64,000 nt of DNA from Gammaproteobacteria bacterium (GCA_034522055.1 JAXHLS010000002.1:3553549-3617548), one strand, 5' to 3'. Shown: positions 52,284 to 61,197, counted from the first letter of the stretch. Notes: generated by a model not told the origin, from the letters alone. Program-made: numbers and translations.

Positions 52284-52400
52284 GCGCGCCAATTTTGAAT
52301 TATGAATTTTTAATTTTGAATTAACGAGCCGGCGCTGCTGTGCGCCGATTTTTTTAATTAATCGCGAGCGCAGCGAGCACCGCAATTCAAAATTGCTTTT
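52284..52400. terminator. AT-rich inverted repeats between convergent genes
   Basis: Between the plus-strand membrane gene and the minus-strand aminotransferase the DNA has AATTTTGAATTATG and, inverted, CAATTCAAAATTG, with a GC-rich hairpin in the middle (CGGCGC-TGCTGT-GCGCCG followed by a T-run). This could act as a bidirectional terminator. The outer AATTTTGAATT words also look like a small dispersed repeat. Confidence 0.55.
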
Positions 52401-53582
52401 TTAGGCTTCGAGGGCTGCTTCGGTGGCCGCCAGGGCCTCCCCGCGCCGGATGTCGGCACCCATGCTGCCGAGCACGGATTCCAAAGCGCTGGTGCACAGC
52501 AGCACGTTGGCGGGGCGGGCGCTGTGGCCCATGAGGCCGATGCGCCAGACCTTGCCGGCGAGGCTGCCGAGGCCGGCGCCGATCTCGAGGCCGAAGCGCT
52601 CCAGGAGCTGTTTGCGTACGGCGGCCTCGTCCACGCCGGCGGGCACCTTGACGGCGTTGAGCTGGGGCAGGCGGGCTGCCTCCGGCACCACGAACTCCAG
52701 GCCCATGGCCTCCAGGCCCGCCCGCAGGGCGAGGTGCATCCGGCGATGCCGGGCCCAGGCATTCTCCAGGCCTTCCTCCTGGACCATTACGAGGGCCTCG
52801 TGGAGGGCGTAGATGGCGTTCACCGGTGCCGTGTGATGGTAGGCGCGCTTGGCGCCGCTGCCCCAGTAGGCGGTGACCAGGTTGAGGTCCAGGAACCAGC
52901 TCTGCACCTTGGTCTTGCGGCTGGTGGCCTTTTCCATGGCGGCCGGGCTGAAGGTGACGGGTGAGATGCCGGGTACGCAGGACAGGCACTTCTGGGTGCC
53001 CGAGTAGACGGCGTCTAGTTCCCATTCCGCCACCTTGAGAGGGGTGCCGGTGAGGGAGGTCACGGTGTCCACGATGGTCAGGCAGCCGTGCTCCCGAGCG
53101 ATGGCCGCCAGGGTCTCGGCGTCGGACTGGGCGCCGGTGGAGGTCTCGGCGTGGACGAAGGCCACTATCCTGGCATCGGGGTTGGCCCGCAGGGTGTCCC
53201 GTAGCTTGTCGGGGGTCACCGGCTGGCCCCAGTCGTCCTCCACCATCACCGCCTCGCCGCCGCAGCGCTCCACGTTTTCCAGCATGCGGCCACCGAACAC
53301 GCCGTTGCGGCACACGATGACCTTGTCACCGGGTTCCACCAGGTTGACGAAGCAGGTCTCCATGCCGGCGGAGCCCGGTGCGGAGACGGGCATGGTGAGT
53401 TCGTACTGGGTCTGGAAGGCGTACTGCAGCAGGGCCTTGGTCTCGTCCATCATGGCCACGAAGGCCGGATCCAGATGGCCGATGGTGGGCCGTGACAGGG
53501 CCTCCAGGATACGTGGATGGACGTCCGAGGGGCCGGGGCCCATGAGGGTACGAATGGGGGGATTGAACGATGTGATAGCCAT
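52401..53582 (-). CDS. Serine/alanine-glyoxylate aminotransferase
   Basis: The 393-residue class V aminotransferase starts at ATG 53582. The PLP Lys is in AVYSGTQKCLSCVPGISPVTF (near residue 195). Family features include PGPSDVHPRILEALSRPTIGHL at the N-terminus, GSAGMETCFVN near 70, and FVHAETSTGAQSD with VDTVTSLTGTPL. It uses serine or alanine to aminate glyoxylate to glycine. It is encoded beside a glcE gene of the same orientation, which together point to glycolate salvage in a carbon-fixing organism. The exact amino donor is not shown. Confidence 0.88.
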   Translation of the reverse strand: MAITSFNPPIRTLMGPGPSDVHPRILEALSRPTIGHLDPAFVAMMDETKALLQYAFQTQYELTMPVSAPGSAGMETCFVNLVEPGDKVIVCRNGVFGGRMLENVERCGGEAVMVEDDWGQPVTPDKLRDTLRANPDARIVAFVHAETSTGAQSDAETLAAIAREHGCLTIVDTVTSLTGTPLKVAEWELDAVYSGTQKCLSCVPGISPVTFSPAAMEKATSRKTKVQSWFLDLNLVTAYWGSGAKRAYHHTAPVNAIYALHEALVMVQEEGLENAWARHRRMHLALRAGLEAMGLEFVVPEAARLPQLNAVKVPAGVDEAAVRKQLLERFGLEIGAGLGSLAGKVWRIGLMGHSARPANVLLCTSALESVLGSMGADIRRGEALAATEAALEA

Positions 53583-53668
53583 TGTTGAGTCTTTCTCTCA
53601 GGTATTAATTCCGTGCCAAGTATAGGGTCAGGCGGGATCCGGGGACAACCCGCCGTCTGTCAGAGCGC

Positions 53669-54733
53669 TCACCACGCCTCGTACATCCGCCCGGGGTTGA
53701 GGATCCCCGCCGGGTCGAAGGCGCGCTTGAGCCCCTCGTGGAGGCGGGCCACGCCCGGCTCCAGGGGATGAAAGACCTCGTCCCGGCTGCCCCGGGTACG
53801 CAGCAGGTGGGCGAAGCCGCCCGTTTCCGCCAGGCGCCGGCGGAGTTCGGCGCCGGGTAGTTCGGTGCGCAGCCAGCGCTGGCCGCCGCCCCAGTCCACC
53901 AGGGTCTGTCCGGGCAGCTCCAGAGGCGGGGTGGCGGGGCTCAAGGTGATGCGCCACAGGGGCGGCTCCGGGGCCTGGAAGAAGGACAGCTCGTGGTGGC
54001 GCAGCTGCTCCCAGAAGCCGTCTTCGTCCTCGTCTCCGCCGAGGCGCCGCCGCGCATCCGCCACGCCCCTCGTGGTGCCCGACAGGCGCACGCGCAACAG
54101 GCCTTCGTGGTGGGCCGCCGCCGACAGGGGCAGGGGCTGGCCGGCCCAGCGGTTCATGGTGTCGATGGCCTGATCCTCGGTCAACTCGAAGCCCAGGGTC
54201 TGCTCCGCCTCGGGTTTGGGCAGCACCTTGAAGGAGACGTCCAGCAGCAGGCCCAGGGTGCCCCAGGCCCCGGCCTGGAGCCGGAAGGCGTCGTAGCCCG
54301 CCACGTTCTTCATCACCTGGCCGCCGAAGTTCAGCACCTTGCCGGCACCATTGATCATGCGCACCCCCAGCAGAAAATCCCGCACCGCGCCGGCGTAGGG
54401 CCGCCGCGGTCCGGCGAGGCCGCAGGCCACCGCGCCCCCCACGGTGCCGCCGGCATTGAAGCGGGGCGGCTCACAGGGCAGAAACTGACCGGCGGCCTCC
54501 AGGGTCTCCTCCAGTTCGGCCAGGGGGGTGCCGCTGCGCGCTCTGACCACCAGTTCCGTAGGATCGTAGCTGATGATGCCCCGGTGGCCGGCGGTGATCA
54601 GGACTTCCCCCGCGGCCTCCCGACCCATGAAGGCCTTGCTGCCCGTGCCCCGGATCTCCACCGGGCTCGCGGTATGGAAGCGGCTTTCGATGGCCTCCTG
54701 GAGGATGGTGGTGAGGTCTTCGTCGGGGCTCAT
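53669..54733 (-). CDS. glcE: Glycolate oxidase FAD-binding subunit GlcE
   Basis: The 354-residue protein starts at ATG 54733. It contains the FAD_binding_4 domain: VEIRGTGSKAFMGR, the PPRFNAGGTVGGAVACGLAGPR motif with the flavin-contact residues, VRMINGAGKVLNFGGQVMKNVAGYD, and GTLGLLLDVSFKVLP. The length matches GlcE (about 350). The partner subunits GlcD and GlcF are not in the window, and this gene lies directly upstream of the glyoxylate aminotransferase. If the others are absent from the genome, it would be an unusual single-subunit FAD enzyme. Confidence 0.9.
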   Translation of the reverse strand: MSPDEDLTTILQEAIESRFHTASPVEIRGTGSKAFMGREAAGEVLITAGHRGIISYDPTELVVRARSGTPLAELEETLEAAGQFLPCEPPRFNAGGTVGGAVACGLAGPRRPYAGAVRDFLLGVRMINGAGKVLNFGGQVMKNVAGYDAFRLQAGAWGTLGLLLDVSFKVLPKPEAEQTLGFELTEDQAIDTMNRWAGQPLPLSAAAHHEGLLRVRLSGTTRGVADARRRLGGDEDEDGFWEQLRHHELSFFQAPEPPLWRITLSPATPPLELPGQTLVDWGGGQRWLRTELPGAELRRRLAETGGFAHLLRTRGSRDEVFHPLEPGVARLHEGLKRAFDPAGILNPGRMYEAW

Positions 54734-54817
54734 GGGTGCTGCGCGGGCGGGTTCATGGACGGGGGTAGTGTGGGCGATCCATGCCGTGAAGGACACCCGG
54801 TGGGGCAGTGCCGGGCG

Positions 54818-55195
54818 TCAGACGTAGAGATCGATGGCGGTGGACTGCCGCAGTTCCTGGACGTAGCCGGCCCGTTTTTGCACCTCGTAAGTCTGCACCG
54901 CCCGCTGGCCATCCACTTCGCCACCGTTGGCGAAGGCGCTCCGCAAAAGGGGGCTGCCGGCCAGCACACTGTCGCGGTCGGCATCGGCGCCATTCCGGTC
55001 CGCGCGTCCCGCCGACAACAGCTCACCGACCAGTATCGTGTCATCGACAGTCTGTCCGGTGGGACGGAGCGTGGTGCGGGCCGCGTCTTCGGCCCGGGCC
55101 GTCGTGCCACGGCGGCGCGTCTCGGCGGCGGCGCCGAGGACATCGGCCGAGGGAAAGAGGCCCAGGGACGAGACCAGTGTGGCGGCAGCTTCCAA
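54818..55195 (-). CDS. Small hypothetical protein (125 aa)
   Basis: The frame ends in RAVQTYEVQKRAGYVQELRQ followed by STAIDLYV, a helical tail with a terminal D-x-Y-V seen in several small uncharacterised proteobacterial proteins. A TTG at 55195 is the only start in the open frame and there is no ribosome site before it, so the true start may be different. The central part is polar (TILVGELLSAGRADRNGADA). No family assigned. It may be co-directional with glcE. Confidence 0.4.
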   Translation of the reverse strand: MEAAATLVSSLGLFPSADVLGAAAETRRRGTTARAEDAARTTLRPTGQTVDDTILVGELLSAGRADRNGADADRDSVLAGSPLLRSAFANGGEVDGQRAVQTYEVQKRAGYVQELRQSTAIDLYV

Positions 55196-55371
55196 ACCTT
55201 GGGTTCCCCCCGGGCGCTTGAACGGTTATTGAACCATGGGTACCCACGTCATTCCAGCCACTCATCATGGCAGGCCCCGCCGGCGCCCGGTCTCCGGCGA
55301 CGGGGGGCTGGCGTGGGATGGTATATTGGCGGTCTACCAGGCGTTTCAGGACCTTTCCCCCACCGCGCCCC

Positions 55372-56904
55372 ATGGCTTGTCGTCCGCGAGTTTTTTTCTC
55401 CCCATCCCGATCCCCGGGGATCCCCGCCCGGCCGTGGCGACGACTGCTCCTCGTCCTGGCTTTCGGCCTGCTGGGGGCCTGTGGTACCCAGGAGGATCCG
55501 GCCCTGCGCTTCGGCCTCGCCGCCGCCCCCGTGACCCTGGATCCGCGCTTCGCCACCGATGCCGTGTCCACCCGCCTCACCCGCCTGCTCTACCAGTCCC
55601 TGGTGGACTTCGATGCCAACCTCAGGCCGGTGGCGGGCCTGGCCGGCTGGGAGCGGCTTGGGCCCCTGCATTACCGCTTCACCCTGGTGCCCGGCGACCA
55701 CCGTTTCCATGACGGCACTCCCCTCACGGCGCGGGATGTGAAGGCGACCTACGACAGCATCCTCGACCCTGCGTCCGCGTCGCCCCACCGCGGCGGCCTC
55801 GACATGATCGAGGCCATTACCCGGGTGGATGACCGGACCGTGGATTTTCATCTCAGCCGCCCCGATGCCCTGTTTCCCGGGCGCCTGGTGGTGGGCATCG
55901 TGCCCGCGGCGGCCATCGCCGCCGGGCGCTCGCTGCAGCGCGAGCCCCTGGGCAGCGGGCCCTTCGTGTTCGGGGCCTGGCCGGCGGAGGGGGACCTCCG
56001 GCTGCTGCGGCGGCGGGATGGTGCCGAGGTGCGCTTCCTCAAGCTGGCGGATCCCACGGTGCGGGTGCTCAAGCTTCTGCGGGGGGAACTCGACGTGCTC
56101 CAGAGCGACCTCCCCCCCGAGTTGGTGGCGTGGCTCTCCGCCCGGGATGAGCTTCAGGTGAGCCACGAGAAGGGCACCAATTTCAGCTATCTCGGGTTCA
56201 ATATGGAGGATCCCCTCACGGGCCAGCGGGAGCTGCGGCGCGCCGTGGCCCACGGCGTGGACCGGCAGGCCATCATCAGCCACGTGATGGGTGGCGCGGC
56301 GCGGCCCGCCGGAGCGCTGCTACCGCCGGATCACTGGGCGGGTCGCGCCGATCTCAAGGGATACGACCATGATCCAGAGGCGGCCCGAAGGCTGATTGAA
56401 AGGGTGGCCGCCAGGGTCGGGAGCACCCCGCGCATCACCTACAAGACCTCCAGCAGCCCCTTTCGCGTGCGCCTGGCCACCGTCATCCAGCACCAGTTGA
56501 AGGCGGTGGGCCTCGACGTGGACGTGAACAGCTACGATTGGGGCACCTTCTACGGCGACGTCAAGGCGGGCCGCTTTCAGATGTACAGCCTGGCCTGGGT
56601 AGGCATCAAGATGCCGGACATCTTCCGTTACGTGTTCCACAGCGACTCGGTGCCGCCGCACGGAGCTAACCGCGGCCGTTACAGCAGTCCACGCGCCGAT
56701 GCCCTAATGGAGGCCGCCGAGCAGGCGGCCACCCAGGCCGAGCAGGCGCGCCTGTATCGCGAACTCCAGCACCTGCTTTACGTGGAATTGCCCTACGTGC
56801 CCCTGTGGTACGAGGACCATGTGGTGGTGGCATCGAAACGCCTGTGGGGCTACCACGTGCCGCCGGACGGCAATTACGACAGCCTGGTGGAGGCCACGTG
56901 GTGA
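55372..56904 (+). CDS. Peptide-type ABC transporter solute-binding lipoprotein
   Basis: The 510-residue protein starts at ATG 55372; the frame is open further upstream without similarity. A lipobox (FGLLGAC, Cys near 37) is followed by the SBP_bac_5 domain: ALRFGLAAAPVTLDPRFATD, HDGTPLTARDVKATYDSILD, ALREL-type segments (TGQRELRRAVAHGVDRQAII), and the C-terminal YRELQHLLYVELPYVPLWYE. The protein family binds peptides, nickel or opines. No permease or ATPase gene adjoins, so it is an orphan receptor. It overlaps the L,D-transpeptidase gene by four bases, suggesting cell-wall muropeptide binding (inference). Confidence 0.88.
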   Translation: MACRPRVFFSPSRSPGIPARPWRRLLLVLAFGLLGACGTQEDPALRFGLAAAPVTLDPRFATDAVSTRLTRLLYQSLVDFDANLRPVAGLAGWERLGPLHYRFTLVPGDHRFHDGTPLTARDVKATYDSILDPASASPHRGGLDMIEAITRVDDRTVDFHLSRPDALFPGRLVVGIVPAAAIAAGRSLQREPLGSGPFVFGAWPAEGDLRLLRRRDGAEVRFLKLADPTVRVLKLLRGELDVLQSDLPPELVAWLSARDELQVSHEKGTNFSYLGFNMEDPLTGQRELRRAVAHGVDRQAIISHVMGGAARPAGALLPPDHWAGRADLKGYDHDPEAARRLIERVAARVGSTPRITYKTSSSPFRVRLATVIQHQLKAVGLDVDVNSYDWGTFYGDVKAGRFQMYSLAWVGIKMPDIFRYVFHSDSVPPHGANRGRYSSPRADALMEAAEQAATQAEQARLYRELQHLLYVELPYVPLWYEDHVVVASKRLWGYHVPPDGNYDSLVEATW

Positions 56905-57377
56905 GCCTGCGGGTGCACCTGCCGGAGCAATGGCTGGAACTCGTCCACGCCGATGGCCAGGTGACCCGTTACCCCGTCTCCACCGCCGCCAATGGCCCCG
57001 GCGAGGAGGACGGCAGCGGCTGCACCCCGCGGGGCCGGCACTACGTGCGGGCCAAAGTGGGGGCAGGGCAGCCTCTCGGCGCCGTATTCGTGGGCCGCCG
57101 CCCCACCGGCGAGATCTACACTCCCGAGCTGGCCCGCGCCCACCCGGCGCGGGACTGGATCCTGACCCGCATCCTGTGGCTGCGCGGCCGCGAGCCCGGC
57201 CGCAACCGTCTGGGTACCGTGGATAGCTTTCGGCGCTACATCTACATCCACGGCACCCCCGACAGCGAGCCCATGGGCGAGCCCCGTTCCCACGGCTGCA
57301 TCCGCATGCGCAACGCCGACGTGCTGGAACTCTTCGACCAGGTCCCCGTGGGTACCGAGGTGGAGATCATCGACTAG
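56901..57377 (+). CDS. L,D-transpeptidase (YkuD family)
   Basis: The 158-residue protein starts at a GTG (56901) overlapping the stop of the binding-protein gene (GTGA). The YkuD catalytic motif is IYIHGTPDSEPMGEPRSHGCIRMRN: His near 116, then S-H-G-C-I-R-M with the nucleophilic Cys near 131. The N-terminal part (SLRVHLPEQWLELVHADGQV) is the usual beta-strand start. No signal peptide is visible, although substrates are periplasmic, so the protein may be exported by other means or act on cytosolic anhydropeptides. It is 55 bases upstream of the 1647-bp element. Confidence 0.88.
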   Translation: MSLRVHLPEQWLELVHADGQVTRYPVSTAANGPGEEDGSGCTPRGRHYVRAKVGAGQPLGAVFVGRRPTGEIYTPELARAHPARDWILTRILWLRGREPGRNRLGTVDSFRRYIYIHGTPDSEPMGEPRSHGCIRMRNADVLELFDQVPVGTEVEIID

Positions 57378-57431
57378 GCCCACCGGCCAGGCCCAGCGGT
57401 TGGGCGGCGCTTCGCAACTTGCCTCCACAAG

Positions 57432-59078
57432 CCCTAACCCGGCATAGCCGGAACCAAAATATCTCGGATCGCCTATCCTTATCCACAGCACCATCCAGGA
57501 CAAGAGGGACAGGCCATGAATCCGTTCGTTGAACGTCACCAGAACAAGATCGCCGGTGTGCTCTCCTGTTTTGACCGGGTTGTCATCACCGGAACCCTTC
57601 CTGATATCGGTTATGCCGGCGCTATGGCGAGCTACCTCAGTTACCATAAGATCCGACTGTTCGACTACCCCCGGTGGGCAGAACCCCTGCGCGATGAGTT
57701 GCGCCACCATGCCGAGCAACTCGCCATCGAGGCCGGCATTGAGATCGAGTTCATCCGGCGCCACAAGGCCTTTCGCAAAGAAGACCGTATCAAGGCCATC
57801 ATTGCGGAACGCGGCGGTCATCCCGGGCTGGTCCACATCTTCTCCGCCATGGAATCCTGCACCGCTTATCGCCCCTGGCATGACAAGAACACAGGCCATA
57901 CCCTGCTCAAACCCACGTCAGGGAAATGCCTGCATTACTACTTCTACTTCATCGATGAGGCCTTTGGACTCTGTTACGTGCGGGTGCCCACCTGGGCGCC
58001 GTTCCGCCTGCAAGTCTACTTCAACGGCCATCACTGGCTGGCGCGCAGACTGGAAAAAGCCGGCATTCCCTTCGCGATGGCGGACAATGCCTTTCTGTCC
58101 ATTGCCGATCCCGAGCAGGCTCAGACGCTTGCCGACCGGCTGGATGCCAAACAGCTTCACCGACGACTGAATCGATGGGCCAAACAGTTCTGCCCGGTAG
58201 CTCAGCGCTTTCGCTCCGGTTACCACTGGAGCTTGATGCAGGTGGAGTTCGCCACCGATGTCATCTTCCACCAGCAGGCCGAATTCCAGCCGCTCTACGA
58301 GTCCATCACCCGCACGGCGGTACAGGCCATTAAAGCCGACAATGTGGCCACCTTCCTTGGCCGTAAACTCGCCAGCACCTATCAAGGGGAGGTCGGTAAC
58401 GATTTCAGCACCCGTATCCAGGGTACACGCATCCGCCACCAGATGGGGCCGGCCAGCATCAAACTCTACGATAAAGCCGGCATCATGGCGCGTGTGGAAT
58501 GCACCACCAACGATGCCTCATTCTTCAAAATCCACCGCTGGGTGGAACAACGTGACGGCTGGCAACAGTGGAAACTGGCACCGCTACGCAAAAATATCTA
58601 CAGCCTGCGCGATCTGCGCAAGCTGATGAACGCCGCCAATGAGCGCTATCTCGCCTATATGGCGGCAATCGACAATCCTGACGCCGGACTCAAGGACATC
58701 GATAAAATGTCCAGCCCCGCCAGGGACCAGGGCCGTTCATTCCGTGGCTTCAATCTGTTCCAGAAAAAGGACTATCATCTCTTCCTCGCCATCGGGCGGG
58801 GCGAATGGTCAATCAGTGGCTTCCGTGCCGCCGATCTGCGGGCCTCTATGCCCGATCTATCACCCAGTCAATCATCCTATCTACTCAAACGGTTACGAAC
58901 CCACGGACTGATCAAGAAAGTGGGACGTCGCTACAAGTATTACCTTACAAAGTTTGGGCGTCGCGTCCTGGCTGCATCACTCAAGATGCGTGAATATTGT
59001 GTTCTCCCTGCACTCTGTGCTGACAGGGCATGAGAATTTCTTGGCATTCTTGTCCAAGATTTCAGTGGTAAGGTACTA
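57432..59078 (+). mobile_element. Unclassified 1647-bp mobile element, copy 2
   Basis: Identical by eye to 15403-17049 over its entire length, including non-coding ends. Left flank GCCTCCACAAG and right flank TAATGCGCGCC do not match those of copy 1 and show no direct repeat of each other. It lies between the L,D-transpeptidase gene and tRNA-Ser, so the final TA of the element joins TAAT to create or preserve a TATAAT hexamer. Perfect identity between copies suggests recent activity. Confidence 0.85.
57516..59033 (+). CDS. Putative novel mobility protein with C-terminal winged helix (copy 2)
   Basis: Residue-for-residue identical to the protein at 15487-17004. This copy lies in chromosomal DNA, not inside an IS, so its presence cannot be explained by carriage of the ISL3. 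The unchanged reading frame in both copies implies that the protein is maintained or recently spread. The C-terminal winged helix (YLLKRLRTHGLIKKVGRR) may recognise element ends or repress the gene. No known recombinase signature was found by eye. Confidence 0.75.
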   Translation: MNPFVERHQNKIAGVLSCFDRVVITGTLPDIGYAGAMASYLSYHKIRLFDYPRWAEPLRDELRHHAEQLAIEAGIEIEFIRRHKAFRKEDRIKAIIAERGGHPGLVHIFSAMESCTAYRPWHDKNTGHTLLKPTSGKCLHYYFYFIDEAFGLCYVRVPTWAPFRLQVYFNGHHWLARRLEKAGIPFAMADNAFLSIADPEQAQTLADRLDAKQLHRRLNRWAKQFCPVAQRFRSGYHWSLMQVEFATDVIFHQQAEFQPLYESITRTAVQAIKADNVATFLGRKLASTYQGEVGNDFSTRIQGTRIRHQMGPASIKLYDKAGIMARVECTTNDASFFKIHRWVEQRDGWQQWKLAPLRKNIYSLRDLRKLMNAANERYLAYMAAIDNPDAGLKDIDKMSSPARDQGRSFRGFNLFQKKDYHLFLAIGRGEWSISGFRAADLRASMPDLSPSQSSYLLKRLRTHGLIKKVGRRYKYYLTKFGRRVLAASLKMREYCVLPALCADRA

Positions 59079-59082
59079 TAAT
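59077..59082 (+). promoter_or_regulatory. -10 hexamer of tRNA-Ser at the element junction
   Basis: TATAAT at 59077-59082 is followed by GCGCGCC, the GC-rich discriminator usual for stable-RNA promoters. Its first two bases belong to the 1647-bp element. A good -35 is not found 17 bases upstream in the element; TTGTCC at 59051-59056 gives a 20-base spacer. Confidence 0.45.
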
Positions 59083-59163
59083 GCGCGCCCCGCGCCTCCA
59101 ACCGCCGGGTCACGATCCACGACGACCCGCAGTCCACAGTCGCGGGTTGTACCAATCACCACC

Positions 59164-59253
59164 GGAGAGGTGCCGGAGCTGGCCGAACGGGCTTGACTCG
59201 AAATCAAGTGAACCCCATGGGTTCCGAGGGTTCGAATCCCTCCCTCTCCGCCA
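59164..59253 (+). tRNA. tRNA-Ser(CGA)
   Basis: A 90-base class II tRNA including CCA. Acceptor stem GGAGAGG / CCTCTCC, D arm, anticodon stem CTTGA / TCAAG around CTCGAAA (anticodon CGA at 59199-59201, reading UCG), a long variable arm (AACCCCATGGGTT), T loop GGTTCGAATCC, and an encoded CCA. The gene is complete. Its 3' end is a likely attachment site for the accessory region to the right. Confidence 0.95.
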
Positions 59254-59612
59254 ATAAATCAATAGGTTAGGTGTCAACCGTGTCTAATTTTAGGGGTGTT
59301 TTGGGGTAGTTTGGGCTCGAGTTAGACACGATTTCAGACACGATTTTGCGCCATACCGGCCATCCCCAGGTTCGGACGACCAGCGGGGCTTCCAACACGA
59401 GGAGCATGAGCTAAGTGGCGTCGAAGAACGGTCGTTGTCTCTTCCGCTCGAACGCATACGTTCTTGTAGAAGGGATCCCGCGCCGCGTACCCCGTTGTCG
59501 ACTAGCACATCGTGAGAGCGGTCACCCGATTTGATGGACTGATTTTCACGATTGGTGATGGTTCCATCGACAGCGGTGACAGTGGCGTTGCCACCGCGGT
59601 CACGCGCACAGA
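59254..59612. other. Presumed att-region downstream of tRNA-Ser, no gene
   Basis: CGTGTCTAA (59279-59287) and TTAGACACG (59322-59330) form an inverted pair, and AGACACGATTT is repeated directly at 59324-59334 and 59336-59346. Such spaced repeats next to a tRNA 3' end resemble integrase arm sites. The remainder to 59612 shows no convincing gene. The integrase at the right edge of the window (63713 onward) could be the one that used this site, but its repeats cannot be compared here. Confidence 0.45.
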
Positions 59613-59768
59613 TCAGGACGAGGGGTCGAGGGGCAAGGTCAGTTGGTTATCGTGGGGGCGCTGTTCGTCGAGCACGGTGATGTCGCGCTGCGCGGCGGCC
59701 ATGAGCAGTTCGGCGGCCATACCGATGAAGATGCGGTAGTTGCCTGCGGCGTGATCGGCGAGCGTGTG
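59613..59768 (-). pseudogene. AAA ATPase of transposition type, C-terminal part
   Basis: Read leftward from the RIT-2 junction: TLADHAAGNYRIFIGMAAEL followed by LMAAAQRDITVLDE and a stop at 59613. This is the end of the ExeA/TniB-like ATPases that accompany some DDE transposases. The piece continues the sequence interrupted at 63211 (ATREELLACLEHLLAAAGN, then TQELRH). Joined, they read ELRHTLADHAAGN, with the spacing normal for the family. Confidence 0.75.
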
Positions 59769-59951
59769 ACGCTTATGCCGCGCGCGGCATAAGCGTCATC
59801 ATGCCGACAACCGGATTATGCCGAGTGATCGGCAATCCTTTGCTTTTTTCTCTCCTAGTTTTGCCTAGTTACGGCCATAGCACGGTTTTCAGACGCGGCA
59901 TAATCCGGTCATCTCTCCGGACTGACAATAGGGTCAGGAAGGAGAAGAGAC

Positions 59952-61197
59952 ATGCTCAAAGAGTTCTTAAAACAGGGCGATTTCCTCGAGCGCTTACACA
60001 GTAACCCGCTGCGGGAACACCTTCGATTCGTTCTCGACCTCACTGGTCGAGGAAGCCTACGCTTCGTCGACAGTCCGATTGAAGCTTCTCTGGGTCGTCG
60101 AATTTGGTTGGTGGCTGCAAGAGGAGCAGCTCACAGCTGAGCAGCTCAGCGAGCACATTGTCGATCGGTTCCTGAAGGAGTTGCAGCGCCTGGGACAGCT
60201 GCAGCGAGGTCAAAGGCCGACCACCCTAAGGTTTGTTGCGTATCTGCAGAGTCAGGGGGTCATTCCGTTTCCTGAGCCGGTTTGTGACACCTCGCCGCTG
60301 GCCGAGCTCGAGCGCCGGTACGAGCGCTATCTGCGAACCGAACGCGGCCTGACCACGGCGACGGTGTTGAACTACCGGCCCGCTGCCCATGGTTTTCTGG
60401 TCCATCATTTCGGCGACGGCCCCTTGCGTATCGAGGAGCTGACGGGATCGGACATCTCCACCTACGTCCTTACCCACGCTCGCTGCCAAGGCGCAAAAAG
60501 AGCGCAGCTTCTAGTCACGGCACTGCGCTCGTTCTTTCGATTCTTGTTGCGCGAGGCGAAGACCCAGATCGATCTGGCCGCTTGTGTGCCGGCCGTCGCG
60601 GATTGGCGCTTGTCGTCCGTTCCCAAATTCCTGACCGCGGAGGAGATCCAACGCCTGTTGGATGGCTGCGATCGCACGACAGCGACAGGGAGACGCGACT
60701 ATGCGGTCCTGGTCCTCCTCGCCCGCCTTGGACTACGTGCCGGCGAGGTCGTCGCCCTCGAAATCGATGACATCAATTGGCGAGCCGGCGAAGTGATGAT
60801 TCGCGGGAAAGGCTTCGTGCATGAGCGCTTACCGTTGCTCACCGAACCGGGAGAGGCGATGGCTGCCTACTTGCGTCGGGATCGTCCCGAGACCCGCTCG
60901 CGCCGGGTCTTCGTTCGCATGAAGGCACCCCATTCGGGCTTCGCCGGGCCATCAACCGTCTCGACCATTGTTCGGCGCGCTCTGGAACGCGCCAGTCTCC
61001 AACCGCCTGCCAAGGGCGCCCACCTACTCCGCCACACCCTGGCGACGGAGATGCTCCGAGGGGGTGCATCCATGAGCGAGATCGGCCAAGTGCTCCGACA
61101 TCGCTCCCCGAACACCACGGAGATTTACGCCAAAGTCGACCTCTCCGGTCTCCGCTCCCTTGCCCCACCGTGGCCGGACATAGGGGGTGGGCAATGA
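59952..61197 (+). pseudogene. RIT-2 first recombinase, frameshifted
   Basis: Identical to the RIT-1 first gene apart from one extra T at about 60021, which shifts the frame after residue 23 and leads to an early stop. Everything from residue about 38 of RIT-1's protein onward is still encoded in the other frame, including Box I, Box II and the Tyr. Reinitiation at an internal codon (60079) would give a protein missing part of its N-terminal domain. The stop overlaps the second gene (ATGA) as before. Confidence 0.9.

Noticed and set aside
53993-55534. Long plus-strand frame antisense to glcE
   Set aside because: GlcE motifs lie on the minus strand, and this frame is Gly/His-rich mirror sequence.
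59079-59163. Target-site duplication for the 1647-bp element
   Set aside because: Left flank CCTCCACAAG and right flank TAATGCGCGC share no repeat of more than two bases, and copy 1 flanks are likewise unrelated.
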